From Anarhynchus alexandrinus (Eukaryota > Chordata > Aves > Charadriiformes > Charadriidae): 64,000 nucleotides of DNA. The stretch spans positions 1,888,813-1,952,812 of the forward strand of contig VUYV01000179.1 of assembly GCA_008711295.1 (NCBI GenBank), given 5' to 3'. Each line of letters begins with the position of its first letter. Position 1 is the first letter of the stretch. A program made the position numbers and the translations under genes. Below the pieces are notes generated by a model. The model worked only from the letters and a program-made list of their open reading frames with translations. It was not told where the DNA came from and did no database searches. This document shows, piece by piece, positions 49,871-61,808 of the stretch.

Positions 49871-51708
49871 TATCATATTGAAGAAGCCAAGAGAGAATCC
49901 ACATCGGGACTGGAATTTACTCAAGGCTCCAGAAGGCTCAGCAGATTTTGGGGTTGGGCCCAGCCTGGTGAGAGCCCATAGGGTGAGCAATGGTCTTTGT
50001 AGCTACCGTTTAACGCCTTCAGCCTTTCCTTACAAGTGATGTGCTCTGGACCCTAACCATACTGGGGCAGTAAAACGAAGTTGCTGGACTGCTGGAAGTC
50101 CAAATCAAAGCCAAGGTCCCATCACCTCTTCATTATTAGTGACCCTCCAGCAGTTTTGGTGAGGGCTATGTCATTAACCATGAGCCCCTGGTACCTTTTA
50201 AAAATACGGTTACCTCCAGCCTCCTTCAGATCCTGCTAAAATTTCCAAGGGTTGTGCAACAGCCAAAATATGGCACAGTGCTGTGGAGCACAGCTGTGTG
50301 GTCAGATGTCACTTCTCAGATGGGCTGCCTTTCAGCAGCCAGGGTGCAATTTGCATTGACATCTAGATATTATGAAGCTTAATGACTCAACTCTCACAAG
50401 GTGCTCTGAAAAGAAATGGTGAAGAAGGACAGGTAGGCAAAGAACAAGGAGAACCTGAAGGACCCTCACAGTCATTCATTTCCAAAAAAACAAGATCCAC
50501 ATCTCAGCCAAGTCTGAGCCGAGTCAAGTCTGGTTTAATGATATTGTTCCTCTTGTCAAAGGAAGACCCAGTCCTAATTAATATTAGGCCAAATGCCATG
50601 GCCAAGACTTCAGAAGATCACTCTTGCTCCCAAATCCTCTTCCTTCCTTCCTTCATGTCAGCTGCAAAACTGAAATTACCATGTTTTTTTCCAGACGTTA
50701 TTATAAATTACCAAGACTACCCAGGTGTATTTATTATCCTGCAACACAGAAATGCCGTTGTTAAACACCATGGCCCACCATTTCAACTTTCCGTCAATCC
50801 CTCTTTCATCAAGGCCATCTGACGAGAAGAGGGAGGTCGCTCCTTAGGCTCTGTGGTAAGTGTCACCTCATGAGGTACCAAAATAGGTGGAATCAAGAAC
50901 ATGAATTGCAAAGCCTGGCAGTCCCAGCCGGCTCTGGGATGGGATGCAGCTGCACATTGGGGACCCCTGAGCCATGGAGAAGCTCAGGTCACCATTTGCA
51001 AGGGGCTGGCTGATATGACAGGGGACCAAAGGGACATGCACACCCTTCAGGAGCAGCATCTGGAGAACAAGACCTAGGATAGCGCTACGAGTCTGTGCCT
51101 GCACCAGGGTCCCACGAGAGCCAGTGCACCCTAATGTAATGGGGTCTGGCTCAGACTGCCTTTTCCACTAAAAAGCGTGGATTTAAGTGGCCAGAAGAAC
51201 TCATGAATTTGGCAAATTGCTCTGGCCAGATGAAAAAAAAATATACAAAAGTGGGGGCGTGTTCAGAAAAGTCAACATCTGCCACAGCTTATTCACACCA
51301 GCAGTACTAAATCAAAACAGAGTTAAGGCTAAAAACAAACGCAAAACAACTCTTTTGTTTTGGGTCAGATTTCCTTTTTTTTTTTTCCCCCAGTCTCTGT
51401 TTTCAGTGGAGGGGGTTCTTCTGTTTATTTACTTTGTTTGACTCAGCCATTCCCTTTGATTTTATAGTGTAAGCTGAAGGTGAAACTCGGTTATTTGCAC
51501 AGCTGCCTGCACGCCTGGCCGCAGAGCATAAGCCCCTCATGATGGAGGGCGTAGGGACAGTCACTTAGGGTCAGCCCAAAAGTTCCACACAAGAAGTTCT
51601 ATAACAGATGAGCAGGAGGGATGGCCATAGCATGTCTCAGCCTTTCCCTTGTCCTCCAGTATCCGTGTGCAACTCACGGCAACATGCAAAGACAGGAGCG
51701 TGGTGAAT
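49871..51708. other. Unique non-coding DNA, no gene seen
   Basis: No gene is recognised. Homopolymer T/C tract at 51375-51390 (12 T then 5 C). The frame at 50382-50822 is open but has no recognisable domain. Confidence 0.55.
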
Positions 51709-51905
51709 TCATAGAATCATGGCATGGTTTGAGTTGGAAGGGACTTTTAAAGTTCATCTAGTCCAACCCCCCCCCGCAATGAGCAGGGACATCGTCAACT
51801 AGATTAGGTTGCTCAAAGACCCGTCCAACCTGACCTTGAATGTTCCCAGGGATGGGGCATCTACAGCTTCTCTGGACAACCTGTTCCAGTGTTCTCACCC
51901 TCTCC
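51709..51905 (-). mobile_element. CR1 3' end, antisense
   Basis: The plus strand begins TCATAGAATCATGGCATGGT and continues GAGTTGGAAGGGAC, CATCTAGTCCAACCC, a C run, GCAATGAGCAGGGACATC, CTAGATTAGGTTGCTCAAAG and CTGGACAACCTGTTCCAGTG. All are standard antisense CR1 blocks. The copy is 5'-truncated shortly after the last ORF2 codons and is fairly well preserved. Confidence 0.95.
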
Positions 51906-53533
51906 TATGTGCCACAAAAACGACCAGAAACAGATGTTCAGCTAAAAGAAAAGGCACAGTTCACATCTTCAGAAGTAATTATGGAGCAAATTTGATTAAG
52001 AGTTTTGTGAGCAGTGTAGCAGCAGGATCCTGGTTCCCTCCGGCCAAGGTCTCAGAAGGCAAAAACCCCGTCTAGGAACATTGGTAGAGAATTAGCATGG
52101 ACAGCCCCAAACCTCACATCTGAGAGCGCAGAGGCTGGAACAAGTCCAGCTTTTCCTCTTCCAACTCTCCATACAAACGCAGTCCCAACTTGTGGGAGAC
52201 AGCATGGTAAGGCAGAGCCATTGTCCTATTCCAAAGCAATGCCAAAGTCAAGTTTAACCCAGACCCAGACTGTTTAGGAGCCCCATCTGCCTCTCAGCTT
52301 AGGGTGAAGGAAGAGAAGTGGATGGAGGGTTTCTCAGTGACATCTGTGGTGCGCAGCTTCTGCCCCATTTCCCCAAAGGTAGTGGGGGGGGGATTTTGAG
52401 GGTTCATGTTTTGGGGGTCAGTTCCAGCAAAGGAAGATCGTGCCTCATTAATCTTCTAAAATGTACTGACTGAGTCAATTCATCTCTTGGGGAAAAGCAA
52501 GCTGGGCAATCACATTGAGACTTTCCATATGCACCAGAGGTGCAATCATATATCTGAGCAGTCCCAGCGCAAGAAGGAAAATGTTTTCGTAGAGTAAAAG
52601 AGGGGATAAAATAAAAAACCAGATGCTCTAGTGAGGGTCACAGGCTCTGTACTCATCCTGACATAGCATTACAGTCACATCCTGTCACTACGGGAAATAA
52701 ATTAGGACACCAGGGCTTGGTGTCCAATGGATCCCACCTAGGATTAGGATATCTGACCTGCCTCCAACTGCTGTCCCAGCCCCAGTCTCTTGGAGGTCCT
52801 CTGCTAAATCTACCAGCCCCAGGGGATGTCCCAGGTGCCCCAGAGCATTGCCCCAGAGAGCAATGTTGCCTCTACTGGATTGAACCTTAGGGAGGCAGGG
52901 AGCACTGGATCCACAAAATGTACATATTACAAACTTGTCTGGGACTAAAAAGGAATTTCAGGAAGAGGTAAAGAGCGTCAGGGCAGCTGCATACAGCCCT
53001 TTCTCCCTTTTCCCTGATCTGCAGGAAGGAGCAGCCTTGTTATGCCAGGAGGAGGTTGCAACAGGCACGCGGCTAACAAAGGCAAGTTTGCTGCCAGCCA
53101 AGGATCAGATCTGCTCAAGGACAGAACCCCATTCTTGGGAAGTACTGCTGGTACAGAGAACGCAAGGACCTTCCCCCTCTCCAACTTTCAGGGCCCCCTT
53201 CAGTGCACGAGGAACAAAAGGGCTGCAGAAAACAGCTGGAAGCGTCCCTCCCCACCCAACAAGGTCAAAACATTTTTTACTCCTAATCTCATTCTTGCAA
53301 AATGCTGAACTATTTTAGCTGAAACTTTCCAAAAACATTTCAGCCTGGAGGCAGCCAGCCAGCCTGGAGAAAAAGTAGAGTCTGACACAGTTATCAGTAA
53401 TTAAAGGCAAAGTTTTATAATAGTAGGAAACAAGGAGCATGCTAATGATAGATACCAGTTCTCCCTTTAGACAGGCAGCACCTCACCGGCCACTGAAATA
53501 GAGCTGCCCTGGGCCACCGAAAGGGAGTGAGTT
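51906..53533. other. Unique non-coding DNA, no gene seen
   Basis: No repeat or gene is recognised. A run of 8 G lies near 52386. Confidence 0.55.
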
Positions 53534-53578
53534 ATGGATGGATGGATGGATGGATGGATGGATGGATGGATGGATGGA
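53534..53578. repeat. (ATGG)n microsatellite
   Basis: Eleven perfect ATGG units plus one A, 45 bp without interruption. Such perfect tetranucleotide runs are usually length-polymorphic. Frames crossing it give artificial Met-Asp-Gly-Trp or Ser-Ile-His-Pro repeats and are not genes. Confidence 0.98.
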
Positions 53579-56500
53579 GCAAAGTGGTAAAAAAACAGAG
53601 AAGCCCTTTCCCCTCTCAGAACAAATAGCAGGGTACTCTTCACGTCCTCCAGATAAAGTCCTACCAGTACAACCACGGTCAGAGGAGGTCCTCTCAGCCC
53701 CTACTCCATGGGCAACAGACACACTTCACAGCTGCCCTGCAGCCCATGGTACTGCTGTCATCAGTTGTCATCTAACTGGGAGAAGGGGTGGAGATGCAAA
53801 CTAATCCATTTCAGAGTTTTCCACCAATATCTGCAGGAGCTCTTGGCATTCTGCAGACCATGAGCAGCTCCTGGAGGACCAGTCTGCCCAGAGATGATGC
53901 CTTCTCTGAGCTGCACATAGAATCACAGAGGAATCCTGTGTGGCCTTTCAATGTGACCGTGGAAAATGGCATCTTCAGCAGAAGGCAAATCTTTTCCTGA
54001 AATAAGATGCATGCTTTGGGATCTAGCAAGGGGACAGTACTACCAAATTTATTCAATACTGCACAAAGCTCTGCATGGGTAGCTTGCTCCAAAGGCACAA
54101 AGCAGTCCTCTTTGCCCTGAGAAAAGCAGGTTCATGACCCACAACCCCCCAAAATGCGTTAAGACCACCAAAAGCCTCACCAGGATGCAGTCCCAAATTG
54201 CACAGACTGACCTGGGGTTTTCGGCCAGTTCAGGCATTGGAAACACATGGAAATATCATTTCAGAGCTCTGAGCTTGCTCAAGCCAGAGCTGGTGCTCCA
54301 GTGAGAAAGGCAGCTTGAGACTGTAATCCAGCGACAGACAGCTGGAGGGTAGCAGATTTCCATCGTAACCACAAAACATCAGAATTGCAGATACAGCAAA
54401 AGCTGTGAACAATCTGAAAATCTGCTTTGGACAAGAACATTTACATCTCATTTGGCATCAGCAGGACAGACAGATCAGCATGTTCAGACCTCAGGGACAT
54501 GGACTCAGGAATTCTTGGATTGTTAAAGTATCTAATTGGGGCTTTTTTTGGTCCGTCTTCTTGCTTTTGAACCATTAGGTCCTATCTTTTCAGCCTCCTC
54601 TGTGCAGCTGAATGGACCAGACATTTTTCTTGCATGAAGATGCATTCACACAGTATTCTTGTGAACACTCACACAAGTCAGTGCACGAAGAAAAAGCACC
54701 AGAGATCCCAGTCAACAGCCAATGTCATCTGTATCCCTGGTGTATTGTTCTTAATTTTTGTATCATACTTTTTCTATTAATTGCTTTTATTGCTTTGGTT
54801 CCTAAGCTATCCTTTCACGGACCAAGATCACTTTGTACAAGATGCAATGCAATGAAAAACAGCTTCTGGTGCCAAGAGATAAGATTTCCACTACATTTTC
54901 AAGCTATATTTTAAGTTTGCACCAAACATCAAGAATTGGGTGAAATCTCAAACCTTTGTACTCTTGGACAGGGGAGTGGTAGAGAAGTAGGGTCAGCATC
55001 CCAAAAGGCACATCTGAAGTATATCCAGCAACACACATCTCCCACCAAGGAGCCAGAAGATAGAATGACAACTCCAGGCATGATCAATGCCTGCAGGGAG
55101 GCATGGTCAATCCCCCTCCCCATCCCTTCTTCCCCCAATTCCCGTATCCCTCTCCATCGATGTCCGAGCAGAGGAGAGGTCTGCTGTAGCGGGGACAGCT
55201 GCGTTCATCGCTGCAGGAAATCCTGTGGCGAGAAGGGACCAAGTCTGGGAGAGGAAGGAAGGCAGGGGAAATGGGGCTGTCAAGATTCAAAGCAAATATC
55301 CTGTGCCAGCCACGTCGCAGGCCCTGTGACGTTCATGTCCCCACCAGGGTTTGATAAGATTTGGCTCAGGGCCTAGCCCCATTTTGGATCCTTTAAAAAA
55401 ACAAAAATAAAAATATTTGCTTTAAAGCTCTCTTCTGTGGAAATCTCTCTTGCATCCCCTTGCTGCCACCACTCTCCCTCCCATCACTGCACTGAGTTGC
55501 CTGGTCTCCTCTGCAGAGCTCTGACTACCGAACCCCAACAGCCACCGGCTCCACTCACCCCCACATGTGACCCTCCAGAGATGCTTCCTACCGCATGTCC
55601 CCTCCACAACAAAGCAGTGCCTCTAGTCTAGCACAAGGCATGGGAAGGGGGCAATACCCAGTACTCTGATGGATCTGGGAGACCTGGAAAAACCCTGGCT
55701 TTGCCAAAAAACCAAAGTTGGACTTCAGGTTGCAATGGTCACTGGTCCATCACTCCTGCTAACTCCAGGGTTTCCCCAGCTTGGCCATCACCTCTTTCTG
55801 CAGCAGGACAAGCATGTGGTCCTTCCAGAGCCAGATGCTGGCTTGCAGCCCTCCAACTGGTTTCTCAGGCCACCTGGTGAATAGAGGCAGTGGGTGTCCT
55901 TCCACCAGCCCTGAAGGTCCAACATGGGGTCCTTCAAGCATGATGCACGTGTCCACACAGGGATGCCGAAGTCACCCCTTTTACCTCCCTATTTCCCCCT
56001 CCTCCATCTTCTACATAAACCAGCTCCCTGTGTCTTGGACAGATGCTAACATCACCTGTGGCTCACACAGCATCATGGATACACCCCTCCTGCAGTGACC
56101 CTGTCCCCTGGCCCGCAGGACCTCCAGCCTGGGACCTCCTCCCAGGTCCTATACCCCTCATGAAGCAATTCCTTGTCCCTGGAGCAGCTCCCAACAAACT
56201 TTATCCTACTGAGAAAGGAGAAAGAAGGGTCTTTTCTGTCCTCCCCAACACTACACAACCTCCACACAGTTGTAGGTCCAAGTAGTAGGTTCAAGTCAAG
56301 AACATTTTTAAGATGGGGCTGAAGTAAGGCGGGGGGGCGAGGGGGGAGGCACCAAGACCACAACCTACAAATGGCAAAAATTTCCTAAAGACAGGGATCT
56401 CACATTCATATCTAACACAGCTCCTCATTCCAGGTAGTCCACAGGAATTTACCTGGATGACTGGAGTTAGTAGCTGTCCCCCAAATCCACCCTTCCTTGG

Positions 56501-56949
56501 AGAGCTGGACCCAAGACATGTAGCCCATGGAGGAGCTTGGTGTTGGCTGCAGACATCAGTCTGGATGTGAGGACTTGTACACGGACCAGCCTGCCGTGAA
56601 GCCAGGGTTTGGGTCTCTCTCCAGAGTCTGTGCAGATGACGATGGGATAAACATACTGAAAAACTCAGCAGGGCAGCGCTGTTGTCTGCATCCTTAGCAG
56701 GTAATGCAACAGCTCTGTTTGTCCTATTGACACGGACCAGGGCAAAGCATCAGTCCCTGAGCAAATCATTGCCAGCAAAGTAGAGTTTTAAATACAGGTT
56801 TCCAAAGCCTAGTGGTAGTGGACACGGAACCCTTTTCAGGAAAGAAAAGCTGCCCCAAACCTTCCCTGTTGATGGAGGAAGGGGAAAGGGGAGTATCCAT
56901 GGGGGTCCTCCCAACCCCATGCTCCCACCTCACCAGAGAAGAGCCGTAT
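53579..56949. other. Unique DNA with a G-rich patch, no gene seen
   Basis: A 100-codon ATG-initiated frame at 54612-54914 (plus) has one hydrophobic segment but no other support. A G-rich string at 56328-56349 has runs of 7 and 6 G. Frames at 54936-55376 and 55781-56363 conflict with minus-strand frames. No repeat is recognised. Confidence 0.5.
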
Positions 56950-57235
56950 GCTCTGCATGGTGCTTGCGGCTGCGGAGACATCTCCGCCCCACCAGCACTG
57001 CTGTGCTTCTGGATACAGCCACTAGAGGATGGCAATGTCCTAGGCCACCCGCCGCACGCTGGAAATCACCGAGATCCAGCTTTGGAAACCGGCTACGCAG
57101 GGGATCCCGTCAACGCCAAGGCAGCCAAAAACACCGATCCCATGTCACTCAAGTCTAAATCACAAGCTGAAAATCCCCAGCCCTCAGCTCCGCTCCACAT
57201 CCCGGGCAAAGGCAGCCCCTTCAGAGACTGGTAAT
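56950..57235. other. Local CpG-rich segment
   Basis: CpGs recur at an unusual rate for this window (TGCGGCTGCGGAG near 56966, CCACCCGCCGCACGC near 57045, CGTCAACGCC near 57108). A plus-strand frame stays open from an ATG near 56872 to a TAA at 57232, about 120 codons, but no domain is recognised and the opposite strand is also partly open. A weak CTCF-like CCACTAGAGGATGG lies at 57019-57032. It could be a small CpG island or a decayed exon. Confidence 0.25.
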
Positions 57236-57683
57236 TGAGATTTTAGAGGGGATCAGCCCACATGCGCTCCCTGCTCCCCTTGGGACACGGGTGGATGGGC
57301 GGGTGTTTTGCTGAGTTACCTGGTGCATTTCCAGATGTTACTGTGTGTCCCCCCCCTAATTTTTGTGACCACAGGATGGTCAGAGCCCCATCATCAGAGA
57401 GTCCCTGCCACCTCCATTGTTTTCTTGCATCCACCATCAGATGGTTTGACCAGAGGAATGACCCTCTGGGCTCTCCATGGGGCCATGATTTCCAGCAGAA
57501 AGTGGGGAGCCTGATGAGCTCAGGAGATGAAGGCAGCTCGGCATCTCGACCCCAGCATTCCCCTGGCACACTTTGCAGAGGACTTTCAAGGCAAACGAAT
57601 GTCTGGGAATGACAAACACCAAAGTAAAAGCCCGATTATGCCAAAAATGTCCTGTCTGAGCCACATCTTGAAGATATTGAAGA
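57236..57683. other. Unique DNA up to the CR1 5' end
   Basis: No gene is recognised. The reading frame of the following CR1 happens to stay open back to an ATG at 57527, but this upstream part shows no CR1 similarity. Confidence 0.55.
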
Positions 57684-58854
57684 TCCTGGAGAAACTGGCT
57701 GCTCATGGCCTAGACAGGTATACTCTTCGCTGGGTAAAAAACTGGCTGGATGGCCATACCGAGAGAGTGGTGGTGAATGGAGTGAAATCCAGTTGGTGTC
57801 CAGTCACGAGTGGTGTCCCCCAGGGATCAGTGCTGGGGCCGTTTCTCTTTAATATCTTTATCAATGATCTGGATGAGGGGATCGAATGCACCCTCAGCAA
57901 GTTCGCAGACGACACTAAACTGGGAGGGCGTGTTGATCTGCTTGAGGGTAGATTGGCTCTGCAGAGGGATCTGGACAGGCTGGGCAGATGGGCTGAGGCC
58001 AATGGTATGAGGTTCAACAAGGCCAAGTGTCGGGTCCTGCACTTGGGTCACAACAACCCCATGCAGNNNNNNNNNNNNNNNNNNNNNNNNNNNNNNNNNN
58101 NNNNNNNNNNNNNNNNNNNNNNNNNNNNNNNNNNNNNNNNNNNNNNNNNNNNNNNNNNNNNNNNNNNNNNNNNNNNNNNNNNNNNNNNNNNNNNNNNNNN
58201 NNNNNNNNNNNNNNNNNNNNNNNNNNNNNNNNNNNNNNNNNNNNNNNNNNNNNNNNNNNNNNNNNNNNNNNNNNNNNNNNNNNNNNNNNNNNNNNNNNNN
58301 NNNNNNNNNNNNNNNNNNNNNNNNNNNNNNNNNNNNNNNNNNNNNNNNNNNNNNNNNNNNNNNNNNNNNNNNNNNNNNNNNNNNNNNNNNNNNNNNNNNN
58401 NNNNNNNNNNNNNNNNNNNNNNNNNNNNNNNNNNNNNNNNNNNNNNNNNNNNNNNNNNNNNNNNNNNNNNNNNNNNNNNNNNNNNNNNNNNNNNNNNNNN
58501 NNNNNNNNNNNNNNNNNNNNNNNNNNNNNNNNNNNNNNNNNNNNNNNNNNNNNNNNNNNNNNNNNNNNNNNNNNNNNNNNNNNNNNNNNNNNNNNNNNNN
58601 NNNNNNNNNNNNNNNNNNNNNNNNNNNNNNNNNNNNNNNNNNNNNNNNNNNNNNNNNNNNNNNNNNNNNNNNNNNNNNNNNNNNNNNNNNNNNNNNNNNN
58701 NNNNNNNNNNNNNNNNNNNNNNNNNNNNNNNNNNNNNNNNNNNNNNNNNNNNNNNNTTTTCTCTCTCCTCTCTTCAGGGTATGGTTAACGGTTGGACTTG
58801 ATGATCTTAAAGGTCCCTTCCAACCTCACTAATTCTATGATTCTATGATTCTAT
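57684..58854 (+). mobile_element. CR1 retrotransposon, sense, open RT frame, gap inside
   Basis: From about 57684 to the gap at 58067 the plus strand encodes CR1 reverse transcriptase without a stop: [40 protein letters not shown], and the catalytic FADDTKL (FADD at 57902-57913), then [17 protein letters not shown]. After 690 N the element resumes with the 3' end, GGTTGGACTTGATGATCTTA, AGGTCCCTTCCAACC and the ATTCTATG tail ending at 58854. The 690-base gap is about what the rest of ORF2 would need. The N-terminal half of ORF2 and ORF1 are absent, so the copy is 5'-truncated. The open frame indicates a young insertion. Confidence 0.95.
58067..58756. other. Assembly gap (690 N) inside CR1
   Basis: The gap sits between the RT palm/thumb region and the CR1 3' end. 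Its length agrees with the missing C-terminal part of ORF2, so the scaffolded distance looks realistic here. The first bases after it, 58757-58778, are an unusual CT-rich string not typical of CR1. Confidence 0.97.
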
Positions 58855-59394
58855 ATATTCCTCCTCATGAGGAAGCATAAAAGCCAAGCTGAGCTGCAGA
58901 ATGAGATGAGCTCTATTACCTTTGATCAAGGACTCACTGGGGAATAAAACATCATCAGTTATTTCAAAATAAGATCACGGTTGTGAGTGTGATCAAGCTT
59001 GAGGCTGTGTGTGCCTTATTCACGGGTGTGCATCTCTCTGGTGTGGCCATGGAGTGGGTGATCCCAAATGATCCACTGGGAACCAACCTTTCCTCTCCCC
59101 TGGGGTTGAATTCTGTCCAGTGTTGCAAGTGTTTTTCTCTCAGCAGAGTAGAAAATGTTCAGTTCCTGGTGGGTTTGAGCAAAGCAACCAGGATAGCCCT
59201 CCTAAGACATTGTGAAGAATTAATTATCCCAATATGCAAATAGATCTCAGTATGCAAATAGATCAAATTTGCTCATGCCTGCCTTAAAGTGAATATTGGC
59301 AGTGATGATGATCTCTTCCCCCAGCTGGGGGACAGCTGTGGTTTCCCCTTCCCTCCCACCAAGAAAACAGACCCAGCTACCCTGAGCATTTCCC
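58855..59394. other. Unique non-coding DNA between two CR1s
   Basis: No gene is recognised. AATATGCAAATAGATC- and CAGTATGCAAATAGATC-like strings repeat at about 59231 and 59250 (octamer-like ATGCAAAT twice within 20 bases). Confidence 0.5.
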
Positions 59395-59625
59395 AGTCAG
59401 CCTGGTGGATCTGCTGGGCTAGCACCAGTACACCAAGATCTCTCTTGGACTGCAGAGCACGGAATGGGACATGGTCTCCAGATGTGGTCTTGTGGTGGTC
59501 CCAGATCCTGCTCTGCAGGCATCCAGACTATCCCAGGATGTGGCATTTGCCTTTGCTGAACTTCAGGAGGGTCCTGTTGTCCCTGTTCTCCATCCTGCTG
59601 AATGTGGTGTCACCCATGAAATGCA
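59395..59625 (-). mobile_element. Diverged CR1 ORF2 fragment, antisense
   Basis: The minus strand gives a decayed piece of CR1 ORF2: RMENRDNRTLLKFSKGKC (family: RLEKWAHRNLMKFNKDKC) and, about 45 codons on, LQSKRDLGVLV (family: ERDLGVLV). The plus-strand nucleotides GGCATTTGCCTTTGCTGAAC and TTCAGGAGGGTCCTGTTGTC agree. Both CR1 ends are missing. It lies tail-to-tail 540 bp from the sense CR1, and its divergence shows it is older. Confidence 0.8.
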
Positions 59626-61211
59626 AAGATGCACCATTGGCTCTGGGAATGCCCGAGACAAATCTCAGGAGGCTGGGAAGAAGAAAAAGGAATAAAGCTC
59701 CTCAAATTCCCCAGGGCGCCCCACATGTCAGTGACACATTGCTTTGGCCATCTGCAGCAGCCATTGGGTGCTTTCGGGGGCCAGAGGGGCACAGTGATAC
59801 CTCACCCTTCCCAGGTCATATCCCAACCCCAGGGAGGGGGATGTGGCAGCACAGCATCCGCCCTTAGCATCCCCAAAACAATTTCCCACTGTTAATTAAA
59901 GCCTCTGACGTTAGTTTTGATGCCAATTGGTTACATAACACCTGGGGGTGTCCAGGGCTCCGTGCTGCGTCAAGAGCAGGGATGGAAATAGATACCTCAA
60001 ATCCCAGCTCCCCACTCCCCTCCTCGCTCCTCACGGCCATGCCAGCGGCCTCCAGTCTGGCATGGGCATGGGAAGGATGGAGGGAGCTGCTAGCCCCAGG
60101 GAAGAGGTTGTCCTCCTCCAAAAAAAGGGGCAGGTGGTAGCAGAAGCAGTATGGATCAGCTCTGCTGATCTGCCACTCTGTGGTGCCTTCAGAGGTGCCT
60201 TTGAAACAACTCAGCTCGATGTCCCCTGCCACCCTCATATGGACTGTCTCACCAAGCATCCAGACCCCTTTTCTCCCCACTGGGGATTTTCACATGGTGT
60301 CTCAGCTTTCTCCACCCCAACAGAGTTATAAAAAGATACAGCAAGACCTGAGGTTCATCCAGCAAATTCCTTCCAGTGAGAAGAGTAGCTTTTCACAAGG
60401 GGCGGGCTGAAGCTTCAGACCCAGAGCCAAGTCCAGCTGAGTCAAAGCTCCTTACCAGCTTGCCAGCTGGACATGATGCACCCCAGTTTTATGGGAAATG
60501 CATCCAGCCAAGAGGCATATGAAGCACTGCCCAGGTCAAGTGCTCCTCACCCGTGCACAAAATGGGGCATCGGCTACGTGAAAGGAGGCAGGTGCCTGTT
60601 CCGGAGGACCGGTCTTCTCCATCGATCATAAATAATCCCAGAGATGCTCAGCTTAAAAACTCCTGCTACCCCATGGCAAAGCCTTTGGCTGGAACGTGAC
60701 TATGAGCTCTCCTGGCTTTCCCTGGGGCTGGTGGGACAGCTAGTGAAAAGCAGCTTCTGGAGCCCCCTAAGGAGGGTGGCTTTGCACCCAGGTTCAAGAT
60801 GGACTTTGGCCAAGTGCTGAGCAAGGTTAGCCAACGTGACTGCCCCAACACCAGCCTTAAAAGTCTGAGGACATGTCCCAGATTTTCTGGGTCAACCTGG
60901 CAAGACAGGCCTCTCCCAAGGCCTCAGGACAACTTTGTGCTGAGCCACAGGTCTCCTAGACTTGCTCTGCAGAGGTAATATTGCTCTCCAGTTCAAGCCA
61001 AAGCTCTCACCTTGAATTCTCCAATTTTTGGGGAGTTGCAATATGTTTTCCAGGGGCTCATGATCTCTCCTCTCTATGTGATGGTGTCCCACACATTTCC
61101 CATGGGACCGACTGATCTTTTATCCCTCTATTCCCAAGGACAACATGAAAGACCATCTCTCAGTGACCTGAGAAGGACAACATTATGAAGCCGGATGTCT
61201 CTGGGGAGAAC
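59626..61211. other. Unique non-coding DNA, no gene seen
   Basis: No repeat is recognised. Frames on both strands at 59864-60331 overlap and have no recognisable domain. Confidence 0.55.
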
Positions 61212-61310
61212 AGGTTACCTGAGTGGGCCGTGCCTCAGTTTCCCCAGCTATCAAGAGAGGACTAATTCATTTCCAGGATGTTGTGAGGCTCAGAAATAAA
61301 CACTGCTGGG
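61212..61310 (+). repeat. MIR-type SINE fragment, sense
   Basis: GCCGTGCCTCAGTTTCCCCA, GCTATCAAGAGAGGACTAAT and GATGTTGTGAGGCTCAGAAA match, in order, the MIR core and 3' half (GTGCCTCAGTTTCCTCATCTGTAAAATGGGGATAATAA...TTGTTGTGAGGATTAAATGA). This is the clearest MIR in the window. Confidence 0.65.
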
Positions 61311-61808
61311 GCAGGACCAAGCATCACGCAGGCAACAGCTTATCTGGGCTGCTCCCAGCACTGCCCAGGAAGAGGAGATCTGGTGAAGCCTTGCCTCCCC
61401 AATTAGCCCAGTGACAGGCAGGGACATCATGGGGATGGACACGTGGCGTGCTGGGTTTCCCTACACCCAGAAATTACTCCAATTGCTGAGCTCCGGTTCT
61501 TCCAGTCTCCCCATTTATCCGGAGGGTAAATGCAGAGAGGGTTTATAGGGAGAGTCCCGGTGCCACACCTGCCCTACAAGACCTACCAGCCGCAATGTCA
61601 AGGTGGGAGGAGAGGTGAAGCGCTTTTCTGGCATAACCTCCACTTTGCAAAGGTGTTTCTGGGCTGGGATTTCTCCTGCTGGAGAGGTGTTTGCAGGAGG
61701 ATTTCACAGCAGAGTGGAGAAAAACACCTTCAGCATCCCCCCCCATCACTCTATCGGCAAAGCCCCAAGCCCACCCAAGAGCAAGGAAATTCCCCTCAAG
61801 TGTCTTCA
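61311..61808. other. Unique non-coding DNA, no gene seen
   Basis: Spacer between two MIR-like pieces. No gene is recognised. Confidence 0.5.

Noticed and set aside
53467..53804. Frames with repeated HPSI or MDGW residues
   Set aside because: They are translations of the ATGG microsatellite.
54612..54914. ATG-initiated 100-codon plus-strand frame with one transmembrane-like segment
   Set aside because: A single hydrophobic stretch in AT-rich DNA is expected by chance. No domain, promoter or splice context supports it.
59289..59867. 192-codon plus-strand frame
   Set aside because: It runs through the antisense of a decayed CR1 ORF2, so its openness is a shadow of the retrotransposon.
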